Shown one piece after another: positions 1-9,243 of a DNA stretch of 64,000 bases; position 1 is the stretch's first letter; the number at the start of each line of letters is the position of its first letter. The translations under genes were made by a program, and so were the position numbers. The stretch is taken from assembly GCF_012113595.1 (NCBI RefSeq), contig NZ_CP050831.1, positions 2,790,001 through 2,854,000 of the forward strand, read 5' to 3'. The notes beneath the pieces are model-generated. The model was not told where the DNA came from and searched no databases. It worked only from the letters and a program-made list of their open reading frames with translations. The stretch is from Bacteroides faecium. GTDB lineage: Bacteria; Bacteroidota; Bacteroidia; Bacteroidales; Bacteroidaceae.

Positions 1-1
1 A

Positions 2-1510
2 TATGGCGATGAAACGATTATTGCGGATGGAAACGGACCGAAACTGGACGCGCTTCGCGCTTTTACCAACAATGATAACTGGTTCTATGCTCCCTGGTTC
101 GAATATGGTTTGCATAACCTGAAGCATAAGCTGATAGAGTTTACTGTTCGCGATAAGGACGATAAGATGGTCTTGAGCTTTACCATAGAATCTCAGGCAC
201 CGAATGCTGCAAGTATCAAAGGTGGCACAAGTTCTGGTAAGAATAGTATTGTGGAACTGACAGACAGGGAATTTGGAAGCAACGACTTTAAGTTTATCAC
301 TAATCAAGTGTGGACAGTATATCCGGATGGTTCTGTCGAATTGCAGTCGGGCATCACTTCCAATCGTCCCACTCTGACTTTGCCCCGTCTTGGCTATGTG
401 ATGAAAGTACCTCAACAATATGCCAACTTTACTTATTATGGTCGCGGTCCGATTGATAACTATGCAGATCGTAAAAGCGGTCAGTTTATCGAACAGCATA
501 CCAATACGGTGGCGGGCGAGTTTGTGAATTTCCCGAAACCGCAGGATATGGGTAACCATGAAGATGTCCGCTGGTGTGCGTTGACCAATCAGGCAGGACA
601 GGGAGCTAGCTTTATAGCTACCGACCGTTTATCTGTTTCGGCTCTTCAGTATTCTGCTCTTGATTTAATACTGGCTTCTCATCCTTACCAATTGCCCGAA
701 GCGGGTGATACCTATCTGCATCTGGATTGTGCTGTTACCGGTTTGGGTGGTAACAGTTGCGGTCAGGGTGGTCCTCTCGTTCAGGACAGGGTATTTGCCG
801 GTCAGCATAATATGGGATTCATTATTCGTCCTGTTCGTGGAAAGGACTTGGCTGCTGTTGCCAATGTTGCTCCTGCAGGAGATATTCCTTTGTCTATTAC
901 ACGTACTCCTGCCGGAATAGTAGAGCTGACATCGGCTAGGAAAGATGTTGTGTTCTGTTACACGATTGACGGCAGTAAGAAAGTACAGGAATATACGGAA
1001 CCTATTCCTCTTCGTAATGGCGGCACTGTGAGAGCATGGTACAAGGACAATCAGGATATCAGTGCCGTAATGAAGTTTGAAAAGATAGAAAGTATCCAGA
1101 TGCAGGTAGTATATGCCAGCAGTCAGGAGTCGGGTGATGGGGATGCTGCTAACTTGGTTGACGGTGACCCAAGTACGATATGGCATACGATGTATTCTGT
1201 AACCGTTGCCAAGTATCCACACTGGGTAGATCTTGATGCGGGTGAAGTGAAGGAAATCAAAGGATTTACATATTTACCGCGTCAGAATGGAAATAACGGT
1301 AACATTAAGGATTACTCTATTCAAGTCAGCATGGATGGCAAAGAATGGGGCGAGCCTGTCAAGAAAGGAACTTTTGCCAATAATTCAAAGGAAAAGAGAG
1401 TCGTGTTTGACAAGCCGGTAAAGGCTCGTTATATTCGCTTCACTGCTTTGAGTTCGCAGAACGGACAGGACTTTGCATCCGGTGCGGAAGTGACGATTCT
1501 GGCAAATTAG
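2..1510 (+). CDS. Beta-galactosidase, GH2 family, C-terminal part (5' truncated by window edge)
   Basis: The frame is open from base 2, so the start and catalytic TIM barrel lie outside the window; 502 codons are visible. The first ~275 residues match the C-terminal beta-sandwich of large GH2 beta-galactosidases (YYGRGPIDNYADRKSG, then a GLGGNSCGQGGP block). About residues 310-360 resemble the chitobiase-type C-terminal module (YTIDGSK...VRAWYKDN). The last ~135 residues form an F5/8 type C (discoidin, CBM32-like) domain, with LVDGDPSTIWHT and ARYIRFTAL typical of that fold. GH2 enzymes release terminal beta-galactose, and added sugar-binding modules are common in Bacteroides surface or periplasmic enzymes. 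The visible part cannot settle the exact substrate or show a signal peptide. A repeat hairpin follows the stop codon. Confidence 0.85.
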   Translation, partial: YGDETIIADGNGPKLDALRAFTNNDNWFYAPWFEYGLHNLKHKLIEFTVRDKDDKMVLSFTIESQAPNAASIKGGTSSGKNSIVELTDREFGSNDFKFITNQVWTVYPDGSVELQSGITSNRPTLTLPRLGYVMKVPQQYANFTYYGRGPIDNYADRKSGQFIEQHTNTVAGEFVNFPKPQDMGNHEDVRWCALTNQAGQGASFIATDRLSVSALQYSALDLILASHPYQLPEAGDTYLHLDCAVTGLGGNSCGQGGPLVQDRVFAGQHNMGFIIRPVRGKDLAAVANVAPAGDIPLSITRTPAGIVELTSARKDVVFCYTIDGSKKVQEYTEPIPLRNGGTVRAWYKDNQDISAVMKFEKIESIQMQVVYASSQESGDGDAANLVDGDPSTIWHTMYSVTVAKYPHWVDLDAGEVKEIKGFTYLPRQNGNNGNIKDYSIQVSMDGKEWGEPVKKGTFANNSKEKRVVFDKPVKARYIRFTALSSQNGQDFASGAEVTILAN

Positions 1511-1523
1511 AATAAAACTATTC

Positions 1524-1594
1524 AGGCACGGAATTACGCGGATTACACGGTTCTTTGATTTACTAAAACCGTGAAATCCGCGTAATTTGTGTCT
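1524..1594. repeat. Inverted repeat with ~9-bp internal period
   Basis: Two arms of about 28 bp (1524-1552 and 1567-1594) pair almost completely around a 14-bp loop. Each arm repeats a nonamer of the form CACGGATTA with small changes. The same element occurs at 16999-17080. It sits between convergent genes and could act as a bidirectional terminator, but it has no T-run and looks more like a dispersed REP-type element. Confidence 0.75.
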
Positions 1595-1614
1595 AAAATA
1601 ATGATTATAGACTA

Positions 1615-2532
1615 TTATAACTCCCTTCCCGCTTTCTCGAAATCAGCTTTCGACTTACTTTGCGTCACGATATATACCCCAAGAAATACAAGCGCAATGG
1701 CAAGTCCTTTCTGCCAGCCAAAACTACCGATTCCCATAATAATGGCGGCAATCGTAGCCACAATCGGTTGCATATAATTATACATGCTGACAACCGTAGG
1801 ACGAAGCAGTTTTTGTGCCGTCATGATGCAGAGATAGGCAAGGAAACTTCCCCCTAGCACTACATAAAGCACTTGAATGATAGCGACAGTAGAAATAGAA
1901 GCCCACTGGATAGTGGAAATATCGTAATAAGAGAACGGTATATAGCACATTGAAGCATAAACGAACATCCACTTATTGATGGTCACTGCCGAATATTGCT
2001 GAGTCAACCCCTTGAATACGGTTAAGTAAATAGAAAAGCTGATTTGTGCAATCAGGCAAAGCAAGTCACCAATCAGGCTTCCGTTGCCATTACTTCCTGC
2101 CTGACTGCTCATGATAAGAATAAGTGCTCCCATAGCACCGACGAAAATCCCCAGCACTTTTTTATTTGTAACCGGCTCTTTCAGATAAATAGCAGCTACA
2201 ATCATGGTTACAATCGGTAAAGTCGTTGTAACAATCGAAGCGTCGATAGGCGAAGTCATAGACAACCCGAAAATAAATACTCCCTGATTGAACACCAAAG
2301 CAAATAGGGAAGCGAAGAAGATTTTCAGCATATCCCGGTGATTCACATGCTCCTGTTTGCAAAATATAGAAAGTATCCAAAAAGCTGCTGCTGCTCCCAC
2401 CATACGAAAAGTGGTAACGGAAAGAGCGGAAAACTCTTGGAGAGCTGATTTCCCTATAGGAGCCATCAATCCCCACATAATGTTAGCTGTAAGTGCAAAT
2501 AGATGACCGTGCAGATTCTTGCTATTGTCCAT
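1615..2532 (-). CDS. DMT-superfamily permease (EamA/RhaT-like)
   Basis: This 305-residue protein has about ten hydrophobic segments arranged as two EamA repeats. The first starts near residue 10 (LFALTANIMWGLMAPIGKSAL), and the second contains the usual internal glycine-proline pattern (YNYMQPIVATIAAIIMG). EamA proteins are inner-membrane exporters or importers of metabolites such as amino acids, and the substrate cannot be read from sequence. The gene stands alone, converging on the GH2 gene and diverging from the tubulin-like operon. The start is supported by a -7 box (reverse complement at 2595-2602) 63 bp upstream. The short charged C-terminus (SKSKADFEKAGREL) is cytoplasmic by the usual topology. 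Confidence 0.85.
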   Translation of the reverse strand: MDNSKNLHGHLFALTANIMWGLMAPIGKSALQEFSALSVTTFRMVGAAAAFWILSIFCKQEHVNHRDMLKIFFASLFALVFNQGVFIFGLSMTSPIDASIVTTTLPIVTMIVAAIYLKEPVTNKKVLGIFVGAMGALILIMSSQAGSNGNGSLIGDLLCLIAQISFSIYLTVFKGLTQQYSAVTINKWMFVYASMCYIPFSYYDISTIQWASISTVAIIQVLYVVLGGSFLAYLCIMTAQKLLRPTVVSMYNYMQPIVATIAAIIMGIGSFGWQKGLAIALVFLGVYIVTQSKSKADFEKAGREL

Positions 2533-2594
2533 GTTGATAAGATTTGTTTTACGATTTTCTTATAAGAATAACATTCGAATAGAGAAAATGATTG

Positions 2595-2602
2595 CAAAGG
2601 TA
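2595..2602 (-). promoter_or_regulatory. -7 promoter element for the DMT permease
   Basis: Read on the minus strand this is TACCTTTG, matching the Bacteroides -7 consensus TAnnTTTG. No good TTTG was found at the -33 distance. The rest of the 355-bp gap 2533-2887 holds this box, the plus-strand promoter at 2665-2695 and a long leader. Confidence 0.55.
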
Positions 2603-2664
2603 GTTTTAATTCTCGTATTAAAAATCACAAGCTTTTGATAAATGATTAAAAAACTCTTTGAAAG

Positions 2665-2695
2665 TTTGACACTTTTAATAAAATAATTACTTTTG
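2665..2695 (+). promoter_or_regulatory. Bacteroides-type promoter of the tubulin-like operon
   Basis: TTTG (2665-2668), a 19-bp spacer and TACTTTTG (2688-2695) fit the Bacteroides consensus exactly. Transcription would start near 2702, giving a leader of about 185 nt before the first start codon at 2888. A short CTGCC/GGCAG dyad lies at 2703-2725 at the very start of the leader. No known riboswitch was recognised in it. Confidence 0.7.
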
Positions 2696-2887
2696 CAGTG
2701 TGCTGCCGCTTTCAAGGGGGGGCAGTGGAGTTTTTGAAAAGCGTTTTTAATAGGTAATCTTTAACATCTTTTGAATTTTGTAGATTCAGATAAAGGGTAA
2801 AGATGAATAATAAAACAGATTCCCCGCTTTTCATATATCTAATAGTAAGGGTCGAATCAGGGGGATTTATAGACCGGAAAAACACCT

Positions 2888-3436
2888 ATGGGAATACTGA
2901 GCTTCATTGCTACGCTCTTTTGGGGAATACTGGCGGGGATTATCATTGCTGTGCTCGTCATGTATTTGATAAATGAACTGATGGGTACTCCCAAATGGTT
3001 GACAGGATTACTAGGCATTTTTCTTTTCTTTTTTCTCTCTTTCCAGTTTACGGCGATTGTTGGTGCTGCTAAGGTAAAAGGGGCAATGGCGGATATTACT
3101 GTATTGGGCAATACTGTTAGTGAAAAGACGGACTGGAGTGCTATTGAAACCAATTATCCTGTTTTAAAACCTTATCTCGATAAAGTAGGTATGAAATTGG
3201 GTGAAGTGACGGACAAGAAAACTTCGGCACTTTCACTCGTTAACAAAATAATCAATGGATTTATGTGGCGACGTGCAGCTTGGGCGTTAGGCGGGGTAGT
3301 TGTGTGCTTCGTGCTGGCTGCTGTGCCGGGGATGACAGGAAATGGACGTGGGCGGCAACAAGGACGACGCGGTGCCTCTGCCCATTATCGAGCCTCTGCA
3401 CCTGTGAATCGTTCGCATCGTCCACGGCGGAGATAA
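2888..3436 (+). CDS. Small membrane protein, first gene of the tubulin-like operon
   Basis: The product has 182 residues and I do not recognise a named family. Hydrophobic segments lie at about residues 4-30, 37-62 and 130-150, so two helices at the N-terminus and one near the C-terminus are likely. The stretch between the second and third helices (about 65-125) is polar. The last ~30 residues are very basic (RGRQQGRRGASAH and PRRR at the end), which suggests a cytoplasmic tail touching nucleic acid or acidic lipid head groups. It is followed 35 bp later by the tubulin-like GTPase. Such GTPases are often next to membrane proteins, so a membrane anchor or partner role is inferred. The start has only a weak Shine-Dalgarno, which is normal in Bacteroides. 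Confidence 0.7.
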   Translation: MGILSFIATLFWGILAGIIIAVLVMYLINELMGTPKWLTGLLGIFLFFFLSFQFTAIVGAAKVKGAMADITVLGNTVSEKTDWSAIETNYPVLKPYLDKVGMKLGEVTDKKTSALSLVNKIINGFMWRRAAWALGGVVVCFVLAAVPGMTGNGRGRQQGRRGASAHYRASAPVNRSHRPRRR

Positions 3437-3471
3437 AGAGAATAAAACAATTATAAATACTAAATGATATT

Positions 3472-6400
3472 ATGGAAACATTAGACCCGAAAAGTCCTAA
3501 CCACATCTTGGTGGGGTTAGGCGGTACAGGTGGCAAGGTGCTGAAAGCCATTCGCAAACGTCTTTATCAGGAGTTCCCCAATGATGAAGAACGTGATAAT
3601 TTGTCTATTGGTTTTGTGTATGTAGACTCTACACGTGAGATGATGACACCGGGCGACCCCTCGTTCCGTGTGATGGGGAAAGATGCTTCGTTTACAGAAA
3701 GCGAATTTGTCGATATTAAGTCTGTAGATTTGAAGCAGATACTCGATAATGTATCCAACTATCCCGGATTGAAAGGTATCGTGAAGAATGGTGCTTCCAT
3801 GAAAAATACCTTGGGTGAAGTAGGGCAGGCTGCCGGACAGAAACGCCGTGCAGGGCGTATTCTTTTTGCTGCTAATTGCAATAAGTATCTTTCGGCTTTG
3901 AAGGGACAATACAATAAAGTAAAGTCTATTACCAACAAAGACGAGGTTAATATTCATATTTTTACCGGTTTGGCCGGTGGCACAGGGTCAGGAGCTATCA
4001 TTGACGTGATTGCCCAGACACGTGCACAAGAGACTTACAAACATGCCAATATCATGGTCTATGCCATGGTGCCCGAATTGGATATCCCTTCAGGATGTCA
4101 GGCAGGACGTTATCATCAGAATGGGTATGCGGCATTGAAAGAGTTAAGTGCGCTTAATATCGGACGCTTCCTGCCGTCAGACGTTATTCGGGGCGATGAA
4201 CATATAGAACTGGATCTTACTCCTAACAAACAGTTCGGATTGATGCTTTATTCTAATGTAAATGAGAATGGGGTGGTAGTCAACTCCTTTACGGAATTGC
4301 CTCAACTGTTGGCGGATACGGTTTACTTCCGTCTCTTTCTGGAAGAAAAACATGGTACGACCGATGACCTTCTGCGCTCCTTCAGTTTGGAAAATATCAA
4401 TGATTTTTGTGTAGAATACAGTGAGAAGTCGAAAGGCACAGATAAGGAACGTGCCCGCACAAAGGCTATCAATACTTTCGGAATCAAACGTATTATCTAT
4501 CCGGAGAAACGTATCCTGGAACATATTACTTATACCATAGGTGAGAGAATACTATGGCAGATGCAATACAATAACTTCAAGGATGATTTCGGTTTCGTAC
4601 AGGAATCGCTTCGTAAAGATTACCGTGAGTTATATATCAATGATAAGAATCTGCGCGACTGGATGTTGGATGATAGCCATCTGATGCTGGAAGAAAAGAT
4701 TTTCGATACGGACAAATATTGCAGTAAGATAGAGAATTTCTGGAGTGACATAACAAACAGTTATTCTTATGACGATGCAAAGGCAGTAGATCCGGAACCA
4801 TTGAGATTCCTCGAAAGCATCTGTTCGGATACTTACAAGACTGCTTTCCGTAACAAACAGGGGGTAGAAGCCTACTATCTGGATAAGGGTAATGACTTGT
4901 TACTGAAAGAACAGGCGCAATATATTATCGAGCGTATAGAAAAGAACTTGTATACTAAATGGTATGAGGGTTCCCTTTCATTGGAAGACCTGCTGAATAT
5001 CTGTGACGCAGTGCTGACATACATCAAGAACCGTAAGGAAAAGATAGAAAATGACATTGCCGGTGTAGATGATAAAATAAAGGTAAACGAGGACGATGCT
5101 GATGCCAACAACTATGACTACAATCACTTGTCATTGTTGCAACGTGCTACCGGACGTTCACCTCGTCTGTACTCTGACCATCAAATGATCATGAAGGATC
5201 TTTATACACTGCGTACCCAACGTGTGGCTTACGAATTTGAAGGTAAATTATTAGGTAAATTACGTGCGGCATTCGAACAGTTCAGTGCAGAAGTCAGCCA
5301 ATTTATCGGTGTGTTGCTGCTATCAATGGATGCTGCTGAAAAGCGTATTGCCGACCGTAACAAGAACACTAAAGGTATTGCGGATTTGTCAAGTGCTATC
5401 GTAGAAGTCAGCGAAGATGATAAAATGCTTAAACTTGAGCAGACATTGATTCTGGATAAGAACCAACAGGAAACTTGGGCGGGAAATATCCGTAAAGCCA
5501 TTGCAGGAAATCGTTCCTATGCTCACTTCAATGAATTGGCGGCTACTACTTCCGAAGATACGATATTTGATGTATTTGATGCCGAACTCAGTCCGAAGGT
5601 ACGTGAAAAACACGACCAGGATTACCAAAATGATAAGATTTTGGGCTTGAACGTTCTTCAGCAATTACAGAAGGTGTTATTGACTGATACTGATATTCGT
5701 AATTTCGCTTCTTCCGTTATTAATCAGAGCGGTACATTCCTGAAACTGGATGACGGGCAGCTTTCGAAAGCATTGAACAACAATGAGAATCCGGTATCTC
5801 ATCCCGAATCAATCAATCGCAAGACGATTTTGATTTCTATGCCTACCGATGAAGGAAACGACTCTCTCAAAGCGTTTTCCAATAAGCTGAAAGCTGCTTT
5901 GCAAGGTGCTTTTGGAAATGCTACGCCGGGAAGTACCATTAACTTCAATACTTCGGATGAGCGCATGAATGAAATCACTGTGATTTCTATCCGCTACTGT
6001 TTCCCGATGCGTGCCATTGCCTGGTTGCCGTCTTATGACCGTGCATACAATGACATGGTAAACAACAAGAACGAACTGGCTGCTAAAGAAGCACGTATCC
6101 TGCTTCATTGCGAGGGAGACGGTACAGAATTGCCGGAATTGATGGGCGAAAAGAAGATTGCGCCGAAAGACTTCATCCCTTATTTCTTCGTAGCTGCTGC
6201 TAATGACATTCTTGCAGTACGCGAGAACGAGCGGGAAGAAAAAGGCTGGTGTACTGTAACTGCTGATGAATGGGGTGCCGAAATGGTTACACTTATTTCA
6301 CCTCAATTCACCGAGATACTGACAAGTGAAGAACTGACGGAAGAAGTCTTGGATACTATCAAGGAGAAGGTGGACGACATTCTGAAGAACCCTGACCTGA

Positions 6401-6549
6401 AGATGAGTGACCGTGCCGCTATGGTAGAAGGTGTGAAAGTCGTGATGCGTGATTACGTAAGTAAAGAATGCTCCAGCCCTACATCACCCAAATATCAGCA
6501 ATATAGCGCTGAAGCAAAGAAAGCATTGGAATTAATCAATAAGAAATAA
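3472..6549 (+). CDS. Large FtsZ/tubulin-like GTPase (tubulin-like domain protein)
   Basis: This 1025-residue protein begins with a nucleotide-binding core of the tubulin/FtsZ type. A glycine-rich first loop (LVGLGGTGGKVLKAI, residues 13-27) is followed by the tubulin signature GGTGSG at 169-174 inside FTGLAGGTGSGAIID. This matches what Pfam calls a tubulin-like domain. FtsZ-like families of this kind have been proposed from comparative genomics to remodel membranes, and no biochemical role is known to me for this one. It is far longer than FtsZ (~400), and the remaining ~600 residues look mostly helical and charged with no recognised domain. No transmembrane segment was seen, so it is probably cytoplasmic. 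It lies between a membrane protein and a zinc-ribbon membrane protein and is almost certainly co-transcribed with both. Confidence 0.85.
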   Translation: METLDPKSPNHILVGLGGTGGKVLKAIRKRLYQEFPNDEERDNLSIGFVYVDSTREMMTPGDPSFRVMGKDASFTESEFVDIKSVDLKQILDNVSNYPGLKGIVKNGASMKNTLGEVGQAAGQKRRAGRILFAANCNKYLSALKGQYNKVKSITNKDEVNIHIFTGLAGGTGSGAIIDVIAQTRAQETYKHANIMVYAMVPELDIPSGCQAGRYHQNGYAALKELSALNIGRFLPSDVIRGDEHIELDLTPNKQFGLMLYSNVNENGVVVNSFTELPQLLADTVYFRLFLEEKHGTTDDLLRSFSLENINDFCVEYSEKSKGTDKERARTKAINTFGIKRIIYPEKRILEHITYTIGERILWQMQYNNFKDDFGFVQESLRKDYRELYINDKNLRDWMLDDSHLMLEEKIFDTDKYCSKIENFWSDITNSYSYDDAKAVDPEPLRFLESICSDTYKTAFRNKQGVEAYYLDKGNDLLLKEQAQYIIERIEKNLYTKWYEGSLSLEDLLNICDAVLTYIKNRKEKIENDIAGVDDKIKVNEDDADANNYDYNHLSLLQRATGRSPRLYSDHQMIMKDLYTLRTQRVAYEFEGKLLGKLRAAFEQFSAEVSQFIGVLLLSMDAAEKRIADRNKNTKGIADLSSAIVEVSEDDKMLKLEQTLILDKNQQETWAGNIRKAIAGNRSYAHFNELAATTSEDTIFDVFDAELSPKVREKHDQDYQNDKILGLNVLQQLQKVLLTDTDIRNFASSVINQSGTFLKLDDGQLSKALNNNENPVSHPESINRKTILISMPTDEGNDSLKAFSNKLKAALQGAFGNATPGSTINFNTSDERMNEITVISIRYCFPMRAIAWLPSYDRAYNDMVNNKNELAAKEARILLHCEGDGTELPELMGEKKIAPKDFIPYFFVAAANDILAVRENEREEKGWCTVTADEWGAEMVTLISPQFTEILTSEELTEEVLDTIKEKVDDILKNPDLKMSDRAAMVEGVKVVMRDYVSKECSSPTSPKYQQYSAEAKKALELINKK

Positions 6550-6556
6550 AATAATT

Positions 6557-7453
6557 ATGGCAAGACCCAGTGACCGTGACAGATACAAATATGGTATCTG
6601 CACGAATCGTGACAAAGGCGGCGAAGGAGCCCCTTGTCCTAAATGTGAAAGTAAAGAAGTACAGAAAGTAAGGGGTGGACAAGATTTCGTGTGCGACGAA
6701 TGTAAAGAACCATTGCGTATGGTTCCGCCACCACCAACTGGCCCGAATATGAAGTTGATTGGCGGTATTATTGCTGCTGTGGTGGTACTTGGTGGCGCGG
6801 GTATCGGAATCGCCCTTAGTGGTGGTGACAAAACCGAAGAACAACTGGTTGACGACACGACAGGTGGCATTGAACAAGTAGATGGAGCAACCGATGGTGA
6901 CGGCATGGAAGTAGAAGAAGTAAACGTGACCGACATGACGTTTATGGAAACTGCACAGGATATGAAACTGAAGAAGAGCGAAACCAAACAGTTGAATATA
7001 GACTGTAACCCCGGCAATGCGAATGAAACCGTTACTTGGAAATCGGGAAACGAAGCAGTGGCGACAGTATCTCCAAATGGTCTCGTGACAGCCGTTGCAG
7101 CAGGTAAAGCTACTATCACAGCCGTGGCAGACCGTTCGCAGACGAAAACCGAGATAGAAGTTACAGTATCCGATGGCGGCAGCACCAGCACCGTAACAGA
7201 CGGCGGCGCAACCGGCGGTATCGTAACGAAAGACCTGGGTTATGCAGTCTACAAAGGCCGTATGAAAAATGGCTTGATGAACGACGAAAGCGGTGTGCTG
7301 ACATTTAAAACAACCCATATCATAGAGCCGCGCGACGTGAAGAAGCGTGAAGCTAAAGCAGGTGAAAAGGTGGTTGGTATCTTCGAAGACGGTCATCTCA
7401 CTACCGGTACGTGGTATAAGAGTGATGGAAACAAAGAAGTAATCATCCCGTAA
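6557..7453 (+). CDS. Zinc-ribbon, transmembrane, Big2 and MORN-like protein
   Basis: This 298-residue protein has an unusual domain order. The N-terminus carries a zinc ribbon, with cysteine pairs at C27/C30 and C46/C49 plus C15. A proline-rich linker and one transmembrane helix (about 67-87) follow. Residues about 116-200 form a bacterial Ig-like Big2 domain (WKSGNEAVATVSPNGLVTAV, then GKATITA). The C-terminus (from about 225) resembles MORN repeats (YKGRMKNGLMNDESGVLTF and GTWYKSDG). The predicted topology puts the zinc ribbon in the cytoplasm beside the tubulin-like protein and the rest in the periplasm. It starts 7 bp after the GTPase gene, and its stop overlaps the next start (TAATG). 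A membrane-spanning link between GTPase and envelope is inferred. Confidence 0.75.
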   Translation: MARPSDRDRYKYGICTNRDKGGEGAPCPKCESKEVQKVRGGQDFVCDECKEPLRMVPPPPTGPNMKLIGGIIAAVVVLGGAGIGIALSGGDKTEEQLVDDTTGGIEQVDGATDGDGMEVEEVNVTDMTFMETAQDMKLKKSETKQLNIDCNPGNANETVTWKSGNEAVATVSPNGLVTAVAAGKATITAVADRSQTKTEIEVTVSDGGSTSTVTDGGATGGIVTKDLGYAVYKGRMKNGLMNDESGVLTFKTTHIIEPRDVKKREAKAGEKVVGIFEDGHLTTGTWYKSDGNKEVIIP

Positions 7454-8457
7454 TGAGGAATCCGGCTACTCAAATAGTCTATGCAGTTCTTTTGCTGTTC
7501 CCACTCACCATGTGGGGACAGCAAACTGGAAAATGGGGAAACGGGAAACTCCGCCAAACGGTAGTTTCCATTTCTTCCGATGTTCCTTTTGCCACGGCAG
7601 CTTACGATTTCACCGAACGCTATCTGACGGAATTGCAAGGAATGTCCGTTGCTGAGCGCAAATCCAAGATGGAGCGCGACAATGTGCAGATTCGGCAAGG
7701 CGGATTCGACCTGCTGAACCTCATCAGCGAACAGACCGCCATGAACTTCTCCGAAAAAGAAAACCGTTATATCGTGTCGTTGGCGAATGAATCCTTCCTT
7801 CTGATTGAGCTCTCTTTTCCTGCGTCATGCCAACTGCTGACCGGAAAGAACTTGAAAGAACTGGAAGACGGATTTGTGAAGGGACTGGCTTCTTACAGCT
7901 ATAAACCTTCCATTTCTCAACCCGACCGGAAGGAACTTAAAAAGCTGGCAGGAGACTATTATGTAAGAGTAGGCGATACCTATTATATAGAGGAAATCAA
8001 CGGAAACCTTTACTTTGAAGAAAAGAACCGCGCGCTGCGTCCGGTATTCAGCATGAATCACCCGGCTGAGAGCGTATTCAATCTTTTCCTGAGTGAAGAT
8101 ACTTCCTGCAACGCCCCTGTAAACCTGACCGTGCGACAGTACGGACTGAAAAGAGAACAGATGGAACTGCCCGTCCATTCATTGATAGCTTATATGAGAA
8201 ATCAGGGATGCGCTCTTTATGTCGGTATCGAGGCTTTGGAAACCAACGTGGTGAAGGCTTACGTATTTGCGGTAAATACTGTGTTGAAGTATAATCATGT
8301 GATGAGTGTGGAAGTACCCTATTCCCTTCTTAGTGAAGGAAAAGGAAAGATAGAGGGCGATATCACCCTGTTTGTCCCTACGCATAACATATCATCACTA
8401 TTTGAAGAACTTAATTGGGTAAACACTACCCCAAAAAGGCAAATTAAAGTAAAATGA
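7453..8457 (+). CDS. Exported protein of unknown function
   Basis: The product has 334 residues. An N-terminal signal peptide (about residues 1-22, ending near MWGQQ) predicts export. I recognise no domain. The mature part is mixed alpha/beta and ends in a basic tail (TTPKRQIKVK). The start codon overlaps the upstream stop by one base and the stop overlaps the next start by four (ATGA), so translation is coupled on both sides. This ties it functionally to the zinc-ribbon protein and the next gene. Having no cysteine in a lipobox, it is predicted to be soluble periplasmic rather than a lipoprotein. Confidence 0.65.
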   Translation: MRNPATQIVYAVLLLFPLTMWGQQTGKWGNGKLRQTVVSISSDVPFATAAYDFTERYLTELQGMSVAERKSKMERDNVQIRQGGFDLLNLISEQTAMNFSEKENRYIVSLANESFLLIELSFPASCQLLTGKNLKELEDGFVKGLASYSYKPSISQPDRKELKKLAGDYYVRVGDTYYIEEINGNLYFEEKNRALRPVFSMNHPAESVFNLFLSEDTSCNAPVNLTVRQYGLKREQMELPVHSLIAYMRNQGCALYVGIEALETNVVKAYVFAVNTVLKYNHVMSVEVPYSLLSEGKGKIEGDITLFVPTHNISSLFEELNWVNTTPKRQIKVK

Positions 8458-9218
8458 GAAAGATAATTACTTTGTTATTGTTTTGCGGAGCATATTGCGG
8501 CCTGATGGCACAGAGTGAAGCCGAAACAAAAGCGCAAATCAACAAGATAAAGCGCTCGCAGTCGTACCTCTCTGCTGAGGCCACCATGCCTACCGAAGCC
8601 GAGGCCATCCAGCAGGCTAAAGAATTGCTGGTGAGTGAAATCAACGACTGGGTAGCCGGCAAGCGAAAAGGTGGCGAAGTAAAACAAGTCGTTTTACAAG
8701 ATATCAATACATGTACCCAGCGGATGGATATGAAGCGCGGGGTGAGAACACGTGCATTCGTATACGTGAAGAAGAATGAGATTGTCCTCATCTACGGTGA
8801 AGGTCAAATCATGCTGAGTGAAGAAGAAAAAGGAGCCGATTTACAACCCTTGTCTGAAATATCGGAACCGATAAAAATAGAACCTGTGAAGAAATCCTCT
8901 AAAGACGAAAAGATGGTTTCGACTGTAGAGAAAATCAATCCCGAACAGGAAAGCTTGAATCAAATACTGGCAGCACAAAACATGACGGATATGAAACAGG
9001 TTTTCGCGTCGCTCAAAGAGCAGGACAGAATCTCGTATGGCGTATACGCTCCGGACACTGTGGCCGAGCAATGCTATCTGTTATTCTATACCCGCACGGG
9101 TGAAGTGAAAGGAGTGGTGAAGAAAGACGGCAAAGAACTGAACAATGTTCAGACGAAAGAAGCTACGGACATGGTGGCTTTCAGCGGTTGCGGAGCCTAC
9201 TGGTTCATTCTAAAGTAA
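8454..9218 (+). CDS. Exported protein of unknown function
   Basis: The product has 254 residues with a signal peptide (about 1-19, ending GLMAQ). Residues about 45-125 have a helix-strand pattern beginning AEAIQQAKELLVSEINDWV, loosely reminiscent of LPP20-type periplasmic domains; this is a weak impression. After a lysine/glutamate-rich linker (about 130-165), the C-terminal ~85 residues form a second compact domain (DMKQVFASLKEQDRISYG... ending FSGCGAYWFILK). The ATGA overlap with the upstream gene indicates coupled translation. No catalytic motif is evident. Confidence 0.65.
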   Translation: MRKIITLLLFCGAYCGLMAQSEAETKAQINKIKRSQSYLSAEATMPTEAEAIQQAKELLVSEINDWVAGKRKGGEVKQVVLQDINTCTQRMDMKRGVRTRAFVYVKKNEIVLIYGEGQIMLSEEEKGADLQPLSEISEPIKIEPVKKSSKDEKMVSTVEKINPEQESLNQILAAQNMTDMKQVFASLKEQDRISYGVYAPDTVAEQCYLLFYTRTGEVKGVVKKDGKELNNVQTKEATDMVAFSGCGAYWFILK

Positions 9219-9243
9219 CAAACATAAGTAGAAAGAGAAGAAG

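Noticed and set aside
2803..2946. Small upstream frame in the leader of the tubulin-like operon
   Set aside because: It runs out of frame into the first real gene and has no recognisable peptide. A leader peptide remains possible but unsupported.
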